DNA from: Sporomusa termitida
Lineage (GTDB): Bacteria; Bacillota; Negativicutes; Sporomusales; Sporomusaceae
Direction: 5' to 3'
DNA: 64,000 nt
Assembly (NCBI RefSeq): GCF_007641255.1
Contig: NZ_CP036259.1
Location: forward strand, 3,226,501 to 3,290,500
Of this stretch, positions 50,172 to 59,313 are shown piece after piece. The notes below the pieces were generated by a model. It was not told the origin of the DNA. It made no database searches and was given only the letters and a program-made list of their open reading frames with translations. Made by a program: the position numbers and the translations under genes. Positions within the stretch are counted from its first letter, which is position 1, and every line of letters begins with the position of its first letter.

Positions 50172-51263
50172 TCAAAAAACTGAAAAGAAAACTTTTCTAT
50201 ATTCCAGCGGCGTATGGCCTGTGTAGTTTTTAAACAGCCGGCAAAAATAGTCCGGACTGCTATAACCAAGCTTTTCGCTGATTTCATAGTTTTTATACTT
50301 GCCGGTGCCGAGCAGTTGTTTGGCATGCTCCATTTTGGCTCTGGTCACATAATTAATAAAATGAAGTCCGGTTTTTTGCTTAAACATTTTGCTTAAATAA
50401 TCTTTATGCAGCTGCACCTCCTGGGCAACAACCTCCAGGGTGTTATTCTCTTCAATATGCTCCATAACATACTGGCAGGTTCTTCTGATAACACTGTCGG
50501 TGTGATGGAGCTCATATTTCCTTATTATCTTGATCCGCAGCGAAATACAGGTGAGAAAACTGTCTTTAATGCTCGCCAGCGCGTCATTTCGTCCTATCTG
50601 ATCCTGACACAGCATACTTTCAAAGCTGGGCAGCCACGGGAACTGTTTGACCAGCTCCGCATTGACATTGGCAAGAATGATCTCCAGTAATTGCCCCACT
50701 TTTAAGCTGTCCCGACCCAGCATGGCGGCTAAGTCGTTAAAGGCAGCTTCCGCCGACACCAGGGCGGCCGCATTGCCGGCCAGGATATAGGCTATAATTT
50801 CTTTTTCCTGATTTACCGGATAATGGATGGCGAGGCTTTCTTCGATCAGTCTTTGCTCCGCCTGTATTTTTCTCCGGGTGTTTTCTTTTTCTTGCAGACA
50901 GTGTTTAACCCGTTCCAGTACCTCGCCCAGGACTGCATCATCAACGGGCTTGGTTACATAGTCAAACACCCCCAGCCTTATGGCTTGTTTAGCATACTTA
51001 AAGTCGCTGTGGGTGCTGAGAAAAATCATACAAATATCGATATGCGCCCATTTGAGCTCGTTCAAAAACTCAATGCCATCCATTCCCGGCATCTTAATGT
51101 CGGTAATGACCAGATCAAAGCTCTCATTAGCGAGCATTTTCAGCGCTTCTTTGCCATCACCGGCCTCACCGGCAATAGCAAACCCATAGGTTTTCCATTT
51201 GCCGAACCGCTTGAGAATATAGCGGGCTGTTTTATCATCGTCGACGAGCAGAACCTTATACAT
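50172..51263 (-). CDS. Response regulator with AraC-type output (YesN-like)
   Basis: 363 residues from the ATG at 51261-51263 after CGGAGGAAG; the longer open frame is a shadow of the kinase end. Receiver domain: LLVDDDKTARYIL, phospho-acceptor aspartate in LVITDIKMPGMDGIEF, 'FLSTHSDFKYAKQAIRLGVF' and DYVTKPVDDAV. A middle region of unknown type, then an AraC double helix-turn-helix ('NNTLEVVAQEVQLHKDYLSK' and 'YEISEKLGYSSPDYFCRLFK'). It starts 28 bases after the hybrid kinase, its likely partner, and precedes the urea operon, which it may activate. Confidence 0.92.
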   Translation of the reverse strand: MYKVLLVDDDKTARYILKRFGKWKTYGFAIAGEAGDGKEALKMLANESFDLVITDIKMPGMDGIEFLNELKWAHIDICMIFLSTHSDFKYAKQAIRLGVFDYVTKPVDDAVLGEVLERVKHCLQEKENTRRKIQAEQRLIEESLAIHYPVNQEKEIIAYILAGNAAALVSAEAAFNDLAAMLGRDSLKVGQLLEIILANVNAELVKQFPWLPSFESMLCQDQIGRNDALASIKDSFLTCISLRIKIIRKYELHHTDSVIRRTCQYVMEHIEENNTLEVVAQEVQLHKDYLSKMFKQKTGLHFINYVTRAKMEHAKQLLGTGKYKNYEISEKLGYSSPDYFCRLFKNYTGHTPLEYRKVFFSVF

Positions 51264-51291
51264 GTTTTCTTCCTCCGGGCGGACTGAATTT

Positions 51292-53925
51292 TTACTGGTG
51301 GCCGCGAATGGCCTTAAGCTGGTTATACGCTTCAGCGAAATCATAAGCCTGGATCGTCTTGTAAATTTGCCAATAGGCATCACTGCCCATCCCGGTCTGC
51401 AGAATCGCCTGCGATTGCGCAAACAGGCTGCAGGCCTCGGCATCGCCGGCTTCCAGCAGCTGCGCTATTTTATCGAGAATATCGTCCAGGTCGGTCCCTT
51501 GACCAGCCGGCATTGTATTTGCTGCCGGTTCAGTAATGGCAGTCGCATATTCAATGGCACCCAGACAGGTTTCCGCCAGGACAATGGCCAGATTTTCTGT
51601 TGCCAGTCGCAGCGCCTGGTCATTTTCCTGGCTTAAGGCCTGTTCTACCTGGCAGCAAACCTGGGTTAACCTGGTGGCGCCAATGTTGGCAGCCGTGCCT
51701 TTAAGCGTATGCACCAACAGCTTAGCGCCGGCAAAGTCGCCTGTGGCTATTTGGGTTGCCAGTGTGTCTGCATCCCCGCCATGACCTACAAAACGCTTCA
51801 GCAACTGTTTATAGGCGGCTTTTTTGCCGCCTAACCGCGCAACCGCACTGGCAGCGTCCAGGCACGCAGCGTTGTTAGACTGCTCGCCGGCGGTTGCTGC
51901 TCCAGACCCGGATGCCGGCGGCAAAGCAAGATGCGTTTGGAGGACCTCAATCAACCTGGCAACCTCCAGGGGCTTGGTTAAATAGCCGCTAAAGCCGGCC
52001 TGTCTGGCCTGCTCCTCTACGCCCTGGACAGCATCGGCAGATAAAGCCACCAGCGGCGGACATTTTTCCCCGGTGGCGGCGATAATCCGGCGGGCCGTTT
52101 CATAGCCATCCATTTCCGGCATCCGTATATCCAGCAAAATGGCGTCATATGTTGCCTGGCCCAGCCATGCCAGCGCCATTCGCCCGCTCGGAGCGGTGTC
52201 GACAGTAAAACCAAAAGTTTCCAGAATTTCCTTGGTCATCTGCAGATTAATCAGATTATCTTCGACCAGCAAAATTCGTTTTTCGATCATGATCTTCTTA
52301 TTGCCGGCAGCAGCGGTCCGGTGACAGGAAAGCTGCGCTACCGCGGCCAGCGGCACAGCAAAACTAAAACACGAGCCCTGGCCAACAGCACTGTGAACAG
52401 TAATGCTGCCGGACATAAGCTCAACCATTTTCCGGGCAATAGCCAACCCTAAGCCGGTGCCGCCATATTTTCTGGAGGTCGAGGCATCGCCTTGCGTAAA
52501 AGCATTAAACAGCCGCTGCTGCTGCTCCGGGCTGATCCCAATCCCGGTATCGGTTACGCTGACGCCAAGGACAATATGCTCGCCCTCGTTTTCAATAAGT
52601 TCTAAAAAAATCCCAATACTGCCCTGCTGAGTAAATTTAACGCTGTTAGCAAGCAAATTCAGAATAACTTGCTTAAGCTTTACCATATCGCCCTTTACAT
52701 ACCTGGGTACAGCCGACTGAATTTCACGGTTAAACATCAGGCCCTTCTGCCTGGCCTCCACCTCGACCATACTGCAAAGCTCTTCCACCGTATCATAAAG
52801 ATCAAACTCCACTGCTTCCAGGGTCATCCGCTGCGCCTCGATCTTGGAAAAATCAAGAATTTCGCTAATAATTGCCAGCAGCCCGGTTGCGGCCTTACTT
52901 ATATTGCCGCTGTATTCCTGCTGCTTGGGCGTAAGTGTTGTACTGCCCAGCAAATAATTATAGCCGATAACCGTATGCAAAGGCGTACGGATTTCATGAC
53001 TCATATGAGCAAGAAATTCGCTCTTGGCCTTGTTGGCCTGCTCGGCCTCTTCCTTGGCCGCTTTCATTGATGTAAACAGATTATTAAAAGTGTCGGCAAG
53101 CAGGCGTAATTCCCGGGAGCCGTCAGGAACAAGCCGAAAATGTTCGTCATCAAGCGAAAAGCCTGTTAAGACCTCATTATAATTTTGAATCGGGCGATTC
53201 ACCTGCGTAAAAAACAGTCTTAACAGCGCCGCAACAGCACCGATAATAATGACGGCCAGGACGACCTGCAATAACGCGGCCTTCTCGGTTCGGTCACGGG
53301 CCGCCGATAATTCGGCTTCCAGCCGGGCATTCATAATATCCTGAAACTGAGCAATGGGCTGCATGATACTTTGCTTGTCTAAGTCATATTTATTGTCAAA
53401 CATGATATCCCGGGCCCTGGCTAGTTTTTCAGCGGCATTTAATTTTTTATCCTCCGCAGTGAGTTGAAAGTGGGCAACCGCCGGCGGCATCTCGCTTTCA
53501 GCCGCCCCTTGTGCTTCCAGAACCAGCCGCATCGACTCCTTTTCCGTTTCTACAAGCGCATCGGAATTTTTCTTGGCTTCGGCCAGCAATTCCATTTCGG
53601 CGTTGGGTGAATCAAGCTCCCCCAACCGGGCGATAACATAATCCCTGGTTTTGGTCTGGTTAATTTCCTCCCAGTATTTATACATATGAATAGCGTCTGT
53701 CGTGACAGCATACTTGCGGGCCTCATCGGTTAAATAGTCGGAAGCGGCCGCCAGGTTAATGCCTAACTGCTTAAATTCGGTTCGCCTTTTTTCTGCGGTC
53801 TGCTCATCTTGAATACTAATGTTCATATAGATAACACTGCCGCCAAGCAGCAGGGCGATAAACAGAAAAATCACCAGCAGCAGGGCACTAAGCGTGGACT
53901 GCCTGATAATAAATTTTGCCGGCAT
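51292..53925 (-). CDS. Hybrid sensor histidine kinase (HAMP-HisKA-HATPase-REC-HPt)
   Basis: 877 residues from the ATG at 53923-53925 (GGGGGAGGTGAATTC upstream). Two membrane helices (near residues 10-35 and 205-225) bracket a helical periplasmic sensor; HAMP linker; HisKA with H in MSHEIRTPLHTVIGY; HATPase_c with NLLANSVKFT, DTGIGI and GTGLGLAIA; a receiver with DIRMPEMDGYETAR; and a C-terminal HPt with HTLKGTAANIGATRL. Layout is that of BarA/EvgS tripartite kinases. Adjacent downstream response regulator has its own receiver, so a four-step relay is plausible. The signal may be urea or nitrogen status, by context only. Confidence 0.93.
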   Translation of the reverse strand: MPAKFIIRQSTLSALLLVIFLFIALLLGGSVIYMNISIQDEQTAEKRRTEFKQLGINLAAASDYLTDEARKYAVTTDAIHMYKYWEEINQTKTRDYVIARLGELDSPNAEMELLAEAKKNSDALVETEKESMRLVLEAQGAAESEMPPAVAHFQLTAEDKKLNAAEKLARARDIMFDNKYDLDKQSIMQPIAQFQDIMNARLEAELSAARDRTEKAALLQVVLAVIIIGAVAALLRLFFTQVNRPIQNYNEVLTGFSLDDEHFRLVPDGSRELRLLADTFNNLFTSMKAAKEEAEQANKAKSEFLAHMSHEIRTPLHTVIGYNYLLGSTTLTPKQQEYSGNISKAATGLLAIISEILDFSKIEAQRMTLEAVEFDLYDTVEELCSMVEVEARQKGLMFNREIQSAVPRYVKGDMVKLKQVILNLLANSVKFTQQGSIGIFLELIENEGEHIVLGVSVTDTGIGISPEQQQRLFNAFTQGDASTSRKYGGTGLGLAIARKMVELMSGSITVHSAVGQGSCFSFAVPLAAVAQLSCHRTAAAGNKKIMIEKRILLVEDNLINLQMTKEILETFGFTVDTAPSGRMALAWLGQATYDAILLDIRMPEMDGYETARRIIAATGEKCPPLVALSADAVQGVEEQARQAGFSGYLTKPLEVARLIEVLQTHLALPPASGSGAATAGEQSNNAACLDAASAVARLGGKKAAYKQLLKRFVGHGGDADTLATQIATGDFAGAKLLVHTLKGTAANIGATRLTQVCCQVEQALSQENDQALRLATENLAIVLAETCLGAIEYATAITEPAANTMPAGQGTDLDDILDKIAQLLEAGDAEACSLFAQSQAILQTGMGSDAYWQIYKTIQAYDFAEAYNQLKAIRGHQ

Positions 53926-53952
53926 GAATTCACCTCCCCCGCCAAAAATAGC

Positions 53953-53998
53953 AAAAAGGCATAGTCGCAAGTTTGATTGCTCAAACGGCCACTATGCC
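53953..53998 (-). terminator. Terminator-like hairpin in the leader of the hybrid kinase gene
   Basis: GGCATAGT (53958-53965) pairs with ACTATGCC (53991-53998) and GTTTGA with TCAAAC inside; on the minus strand it is followed by TTTTT. It lies about 30 bases upstream of the kinase start codon, so it would act as an attenuator. Confidence 0.6.
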
Positions 53999-54171
53999 AT
54001 ACTTACTTTTTTCTTTTATTGTAATGCAAATAAATGCCGTTGACAAATATTTTTTTGCCAGACCGGCAAGCAGCATCGCTTTATCTTTTTTATCAACAGC
54101 ATATCTTGAGATTATGTTATCACTACTTTAAAATAAATAGTAACATACGACTTTACGGAGGATGACCGGAA

Positions 54172-55269
54172 ATGGAATTTAATCAGCCTGCCAATCAGCC
54201 AACCATACTTATCATTGATGATACCCCGGAACACATTGAAACTGCGGTAGTTGTCCTCCGCGCCAATAATTTTAATGTCCGCGTGGCTACCAAAGGCAGT
54301 ATAGCTTTAAAATTGCTGGAACAGCATATCCCGGACTTAATTCTCCTTGATATCTATATGCCGGAAATGGATGGTTTTGAAATCTGTCAGCTGATCAAAA
54401 GCGATCCTAAATTCAGCTCGCTGCCCATCATATTTTTGACCTCCCTTACGGATGAAGCAAGTATCAGCAAAGGCTTTACCCTGGGCGCCCAGGACTATGT
54501 GGCCAAACCCTTTAATACTTCGGAACTGCTCGCCCGCGTCGACACCCACATCAAACTAAAAAAACAGGCTGAATCCCTGCAGCATGCGAATAAAGAACTG
54601 GATAGTTTCTGCTACTCTGTCGCCCATGATCTTAAATCACCTTTACTATCCATAAATAAACTTACCGAATATCTTGCTGCTGATTATGCCGCTAACATGG
54701 ATGCCGAAGGCCGGGAACTCATCAGCAATATCCGGGAAAAATCGCAGGAAGTCGTCCAAATCATTGATCATCTGCTTGATTTATCCCGGATGTCGGAAAT
54801 AAAGATGAGCCTGACGGCGATTAACCTGAACCGGTTGTTTGCCGAAACCTATACTGAACTGGTTGCCCTGGAACCCAGGCGGGATATTGAATTTACCCTG
54901 GCCCCGCTCCCCACCCTCCAGGGCGATGTTCTCATGCTTAAACTGCTTGTACAAAACATCCTGGCTAACGCCTTGAAGTATACGCGCCATCAGGCCAAAG
55001 CCACGATTAACGTTACAGCTACGCAGACTGACACGGAACATATTGTTGCCGTCCAGGACAATGGCGTGGGTTTTGACATGAGATATGCCGCCCGACTGTT
55101 TAACATCTTCCAGCGGCTTCATGCCAATAATGAATTTGAAGGCTCCGGCGTAGGCTTGGCCATCTGCCAAAAAATCCTCAAAAGGCATCAGGGCACAGCC
55201 TGGATGACCGGCAAAGTCAATGAAGGGGCCACCTTTTATTTTAGCTTAAAAAGAGATGATCTAACCTAA
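54172..55269 (+). CDS. Receiver-histidine kinase protein (REC-HisKA-HATPase)
   Basis: 365 residues after ACGGAGGATGA. N-terminal receiver with ILIIDDTPEHIETAV, acceptor aspartate in LILLDIYMPEMDGFEI and 'GAQDYVAKPFNTSELLARVD'; a short coiled coil; HisKA with H in YSVAHDLKSPLLSINKLTEY (the phytochrome-type HDLK variant); HATPase_c with LVQNILANALKYTRHQ, DNGVGFDM and GSGVGLAICQKI. No membrane helix, so cytoplasmic. Such proteins are driven by phosphorylation from another kinase. It is divergent from the hybrid kinase, sharing a 246-base promoter region, and may be a branch of the same relay. Confidence 0.9.
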   Translation: MEFNQPANQPTILIIDDTPEHIETAVVVLRANNFNVRVATKGSIALKLLEQHIPDLILLDIYMPEMDGFEICQLIKSDPKFSSLPIIFLTSLTDEASISKGFTLGAQDYVAKPFNTSELLARVDTHIKLKKQAESLQHANKELDSFCYSVAHDLKSPLLSINKLTEYLAADYAANMDAEGRELISNIREKSQEVVQIIDHLLDLSRMSEIKMSLTAINLNRLFAETYTELVALEPRRDIEFTLAPLPTLQGDVLMLKLLVQNILANALKYTRHQAKATINVTATQTDTEHIVAVQDNGVGFDMRYAARLFNIFQRLHANNEFEGSGVGLAICQKILKRHQGTAWMTGKVNEGATFYFSLKRDDLT

Positions 55270-55418
55270 TTCTCGACAACTCGTAGGCAATGTTGCCCGA
55301 TATGACTGTCACCGAACAAGGCACAATGATCATGCCGTCCCATTTCTGTGAGCCGCTGGCTACAGGCGCAAACAGGTCAAGTACTGCTCCCTTCCCCTAT
55401 ATCAACTGCTTCATCACC

Positions 55419-55787
55419 TTATATACGTATCTTTTCCAGGAACTCTGTCTGAGTTTCTTCCACGAGCTTTTTTATACGCTGCACTGCTTCTGCCGATATT
55501 TGATCATAATGAATGCCACAACTGACAACCACTGACTGATTCAGTTCTTTAGCAAAAAACAGAGCAGCCGGTCTGGCAATTTCGTCATCCATATGCCCGG
55601 TGACACTTAATACCGATGCAGATGCGCTGATTTTTCCTGAACCGGATAAGCTAAGACGGGGAATAGCCAGGGCGACAGCTCCCAAATGGGCTGCACCTCC
55701 GGTAATAACTATGTTCCATTGACTGCCCATCGCGATTGCCTGCAAGCTTATATTTATGTCGCCCTGCGTTTTATTGATTTCAATCAT
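55419..55787 (-). CDS. lpdD: LpdD-type prenylated-flavin chaperone / decarboxylase accessory protein
   Basis: 122 residues after GAGGCGAGGCGG. 'NIVITGGAAHLGAVALAIPR' and HMDDEIARPAALFFAKELNQ, with VVVSCGIHYDQIS, match the LpdD family first met beside gallate decarboxylase LpdC, which supports maturation of UbiD-type decarboxylases with prenyl-FMN. Its position two genes after ubiD on the same strand agrees. It implies that the UbiD protein here belongs to the arenecarboxylate-decarboxylase side of the family. It is the last gene of the cluster. Confidence 0.8.
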   Translation of the reverse strand: MIEINKTQGDINISLQAIAMGSQWNIVITGGAAHLGAVALAIPRLSLSGSGKISASASVLSVTGHMDDEIARPAALFFAKELNQSVVVSCGIHYDQISAEAVQRIKKLVEETQTEFLEKIRI

Positions 55788-55814
55788 GGACCGCCTCGCC
55801 TCATTCTCAAAACA

Positions 55815-56018
55815 TTAGTCTTTAACAGCATCTATACCATTAATTAAATAATGACCTTCCTCGTTGCGTTGCAAAATATTCTTCTCACGAATGATTGCCC
55901 AGGCTAACAGTATATTTCTATAAGGATTAGTCTTAAATTTTCTGAGAACATCGGCAAAAAAGCGCGGTTCTGCTGTAATATAAGTTTCAATTTCCCTGGA
56001 TAATGCTGTGATTTCCAT
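55815..56018 (-). CDS. Small protein of the UbiD cluster, 67 aa
   Basis: Starts after GGGGGAG. Reads EITALSREIETYITAEPRFF, then 'ADVLRKFKTNPYRNILLAWA' and EKNILQRNEEGHYLIN. This looks like a small winged-helix fold (three helices, then a hairpin ending in HYLI). It has no cysteines, so it is not the zinc-type VdcD subunit. No family recognised. Lying 12 bases after ubiD and 27 bases before lpdD, it may be a decarboxylase subunit or a regulator. Confidence 0.65.
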   Translation of the reverse strand: MEITALSREIETYITAEPRFFADVLRKFKTNPYRNILLAWAIIREKNILQRNEEGHYLINGIDAVKD

Positions 56019-56030
56019 CTCTACTCCCCC

Positions 56031-57383
56031 TTAGTCCAGATAATCTGACAGATGCACATTGTCAGGATTGAAATATTGAAGACGCTCATAAGCCTTGCGC
56101 GGAATACCGACCGGAATGGTAGCATCAATTCCCATTTTACTGGTAGTCGGCATTTGCCCTTTGGGCAATTCGGAAGAGCGAACTGAAGGATCGACATGCT
56201 TTGCCTGCAAATTGCTTACAATTAAAACATCTTTATCGGCTTGCATTCTTAATGCCACAGCCCAGCGAACCTGTTCATCGTCATAAATATCAATGTCATC
56301 ATCCACTACGGTAATTAGTTTAACCCCCATCATGGCCATGAGAGCCGTGATGGCCGCTTTGCCTTCACCCGGTTTGGGGTTGTCAAGAGCTACAATGAGT
56401 TCAAAGAAGTTGCAGGAACCTACCGTCGTACGAATAGCTTTAGGGCGCAGTCGCACTGCCTTTAAAATATTATAGGCCTGCAATTCACGGTTTGGCGCCC
56501 CGAGGCCGTATACCTCCCAGGGCATAATTAAGGAGTGAAAGATGGCGTCTTTACGCCGGGTAATAGTTTTTACTTTCACAACCGGATTCTTTTTAACATC
56601 ACCGGAAATTCCATGAAATTCTCCATAACGCCCTTCATCGGTTGTCCAACCGGTCGGCAGAACCTCGCACTCCAGCACGATTTCGGCATTAGCCGGCACT
56701 TCCACATCAATCGTTTCGCAAGGAATCATTTCTACCGGCTCTTTTCTTAAACCACCGGCAATAGTCATTTCGTACAGACCGGTAGCCGCGCTGCAATCAG
56801 CCGCCAAAAGTTCAATGGGATGCAAACCAATAGCCACAGCCATTTCCAAAGGTTTTCCCTTTTCATAGGCATCAGAGTAAAACAAACGGATATCATTGGG
56901 AGAATTAAAATCCACCCCCATAGTATTTTGGGTACGGAACATGTGCCGGTAAATGCCGGCATCTTTTCCCCATGTTTCATGAACAGCAAATTGCACACCC
57001 GAACCGATATAAGGACCGCCATCTTTTTCATGCTGCATAATTTGTGGCAGTAACGTCAAATCAATATCTTTTTCACCAATAATAATTTCCTTGAGCGGAG
57101 CATCTTTTACGATCACTGTTTCCACCGGATTTTGTATGGCATTCGATAAACGTTGTGCAATTTCATCATGACGGCACTCCAGGCCTAAGGCTATTTTGCG
57201 TGTATCGCGGACCAGGCCGCCGACGATCGGCATATCATATCCGTCCACATCCCGAAGCAAAACAGCTTTATTCGAATCGCTGATTAAGGCCGATACATGC
57301 AGCGGATTAACTTTTTTATTGACTACAACCAATTCCTCATTTTGTTCAAGAATCCTGAGAAAATCTCTTACACCTTTTTGCAT
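56031..57383 (-). CDS. UbiD-family (prenyl-FMN-dependent) decarboxylase
   Basis: 450 residues from the ATG at 57381-57383 (TTTGGAGGGAAAG upstream). UbiD features: 'YIGSGVQFAVHETWGKDAGI', YRHMFRTQNTMGVDF, an 'AIGLHPIELLAADCSA' segment, and TGWTTDEGRYGEFHGISGDV, which carries the Glu-Arg-Glu proton relay; MPWEVYGLGAPNRELQ and 'TVVDDDIDIYDDEQVRWAVA' complete the fold and the metal site. It would decarboxylate an aromatic or alpha,beta-unsaturated acid. The prenyltransferase UbiX that makes the cofactor is not in the window. Co-located LpdD favours an arenecarboxylate substrate; exact substrate unknown. Confidence 0.93.
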   Translation of the reverse strand: MQKGVRDFLRILEQNEELVVVNKKVNPLHVSALISDSNKAVLLRDVDGYDMPIVGGLVRDTRKIALGLECRHDEIAQRLSNAIQNPVETVIVKDAPLKEIIIGEKDIDLTLLPQIMQHEKDGGPYIGSGVQFAVHETWGKDAGIYRHMFRTQNTMGVDFNSPNDIRLFYSDAYEKGKPLEMAVAIGLHPIELLAADCSAATGLYEMTIAGGLRKEPVEMIPCETIDVEVPANAEIVLECEVLPTGWTTDEGRYGEFHGISGDVKKNPVVKVKTITRRKDAIFHSLIMPWEVYGLGAPNRELQAYNILKAVRLRPKAIRTTVGSCNFFELIVALDNPKPGEGKAAITALMAMMGVKLITVVDDDIDIYDDEQVRWAVALRMQADKDVLIVSNLQAKHVDPSVRSSELPKGQMPTTSKMGIDATIPVGIPRKAYERLQYFNPDNVHLSDYLD

Positions 57384-57467
57384 AATCTTTCCCTCCAAAA
57401 ACCGATTATTGATAGATTTATCCCTGTAGGCCCGCTGCCGCAAAGGTGCAGGCCCTGCTGTGATTAT

Positions 57468-58448
57468 TTACGGAAGGTATGAAAGATCTACCCCTTGTTC
57501 AAAGCTGATTTCTTTGGAAATAACCTTGGCAGCTATCTGCGCTTGCAGGACTTGATTGGTACCTGCCTTTGTTACCTCTAGATTGGCAGGCACTCTTTTG
57601 AAAATATTTACGACCGCACTGGTAAGCACTTTATCATCCAGATCCGGATACCAGGCTTTTAACGCTTTGGTGGCATAGGAAGGGTCGGCAATAGATTTTT
57701 CCGCCGCTTTTTTCGTCACAGACAAAAACAACTTTAAGGTTTCCGTATTGTTTTTCGCCCATTCCGGTTTACCGATCAGCACCAGCCCGGCCGTATCAAA
57801 AGTCGGATCCACAAACACTTTATAGTTGCCGGTAGCCGTCATAGCGGAGGCGGTAGGTTCTGAGACCATGCCTGCAGCTATTTTCCCTGATTCCAGCGCC
57901 GCCGACATGGTGGCACCGGTACCGGCATTGACGATTTGCACATCTTTAACAGTGTCAATCTTGTTTTCTCTTAATATTTCTTTGAGGGTGGTATCAGATA
58001 GGCTGCCGGCCTTGGTTACCCCTAACACCTTGCCTTTTACATCAGCCACTTGTTGTAGTGGTGAATCCCTGTGAACCAATAACTGATAACTGGATCCATT
58101 GTTTAAGAGCGCAAAGGCTTTGACATCCAAGCCGTTATTGATCTGATTGAGCACATGCTCATAGCCGCCCTGGAATACATCCAGGCTGCCGCCTACCAAC
58201 GCCTGTACGGCATCGGCCCCGGAGTTAAAGGATACAAATTCCACATCAATCCCGGCTGCTTTGTAGGAACCATCATTAATGGCTACTCCTACCGGTCCGA
58301 TTGTCTGACCCACCATGCCGATTTTAATTGTTTTGCGCGGTGTACCGGCGTTTTCCTGATTGGAAGGCTTTTCGCTGCCGCACGCCGCCACCATCAGGGT
58401 CAGCAGAGCCGCAAGTATTATGGTAATTATTTTGTTTAGGTTTTTCAT
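57468..58448 (-). CDS. ABC transporter substrate-binding lipoprotein (SsuA/NMT1 family)
   Basis: 326 residues from the ATG at 58446-58448 (AAAGGTGAGAG upstream). Signal peptide with lipobox LMVAAC, then 'KTIKIGMVGQTIGPVGVAIN', IDVEFVSFNSGADAVQALVG and GSLDVFQGGYEHVLNQINNG, and 'VKGKVLGVTKAGSLSDTTLK'. Type II periplasmic binding protein of the nitrate/sulfonate/aromatic acid group. With the permease and ATPase next upstream it forms one importer. By context it should bind the carboxylate or conjugate metabolised by the cluster. Confidence 0.92.
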   Translation of the reverse strand: MKNLNKIITIILAALLTLMVAACGSEKPSNQENAGTPRKTIKIGMVGQTIGPVGVAINDGSYKAAGIDVEFVSFNSGADAVQALVGGSLDVFQGGYEHVLNQINNGLDVKAFALLNNGSSYQLLVHRDSPLQQVADVKGKVLGVTKAGSLSDTTLKEILRENKIDTVKDVQIVNAGTGATMSAALESGKIAAGMVSEPTASAMTATGNYKVFVDPTFDTAGLVLIGKPEWAKNNTETLKLFLSVTKKAAEKSIADPSYATKALKAWYPDLDDKVLTSAVVNIFKRVPANLEVTKAGTNQVLQAQIAAKVISKEISFEQGVDLSYLP

Positions 58449-58475
58449 AGTTTCTCTCACCTTTCAGCATTTGTA

Positions 58476-59291
58476 TTATTCATTCGGTATGCGATACTTA
58501 AAGATACTTTTTTCAATCAAGACAATAATCTGATCCAGTATAACCGCCACGATCATAATAACAAACAACCCGGCAAAAATGCCCGTGGTATCAATCAAGG
58601 CCGAGGCATAGTTGATATAGTAGCCGACACCACGATTGGCCCCTACCATTTCGGCAATCACTGCCCCGATAGCCGAAGTACCGATACCCAGTCTCAAGCT
58701 GTTCATAACCCACGGAGCGATAGACGGCAAAATCAGCCACCGGAGTTTTTGCATTCTGGTTGCTTTATAAGAATTCATCATTTGGATAAGATCGTTATCA
58801 ATATTACGTATACCCTCATAGGCATTATAGTAGGCAACAAACACTACCATCATAACTACCATGAGAATTTTTGAATACAGACCAATCCCAAACCAAACCA
58901 CAAATAACGGTGCCAGCGCCGCCCGCGGCAAACTGGATAAGGCCATAATATACGGCGAAAAATAATGCTGTACTTTGCCACTGTTTGCCATTACTATTCC
59001 CAAAGCAGTCCCCACTGCCATGCCGACAATCAAACCAATCAGCATTTCTTCCAGCGTGATACTAAGATGAAACCACAAACTGCCATCCATGGTCATTTTA
59101 ATTAGCCGCTTAATAATCAAAGACGGCTGACTGATCCAAGTCTCTTTAATAACACTGCCGGAAAGTCCCTGCCACAGGCTTAAAACAATCACCCCGGTTA
59201 AAATTCTCCCCAGAATAATTTGCTGTTGAGCTGAAACTTTGGTTTTTTTCACTGTTTTTGTTTTTTGTTGTTCTGACAATACCTCTTCCAT
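58476..59291 (-). CDS. ABC transporter permease (SsuC/TauC family)
   Basis: 271 residues from the ATG at 59289-59291 (AAGGTGG upstream). Six membrane helices; the EAA loop is visible as 'NAYEGIRNIDNDLIQMMNSY' and 'KLRWLILPSIAPWVMNSLRL'. Start 'VLSEQQKTKTVKKTKVSAQQ' is a basic cytoplasmic tail. Membrane partner of the lipoprotein 27 bases downstream and the ATPase upstream. Confidence 0.92.
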   Translation of the reverse strand: MEEVLSEQQKTKTVKKTKVSAQQQIILGRILTGVIVLSLWQGLSGSVIKETWISQPSLIIKRLIKMTMDGSLWFHLSITLEEMLIGLIVGMAVGTALGIVMANSGKVQHYFSPYIMALSSLPRAALAPLFVVWFGIGLYSKILMVVMMVVFVAYYNAYEGIRNIDNDLIQMMNSYKATRMQKLRWLILPSIAPWVMNSLRLGIGTSAIGAVIAEMVGANRGVGYYINYASALIDTTGIFAGLFVIMIVAVILDQIIVLIEKSIFKYRIPNE

Positions 59292-59313
59292 AAACATCAC
59301 CACCTTACTTATG

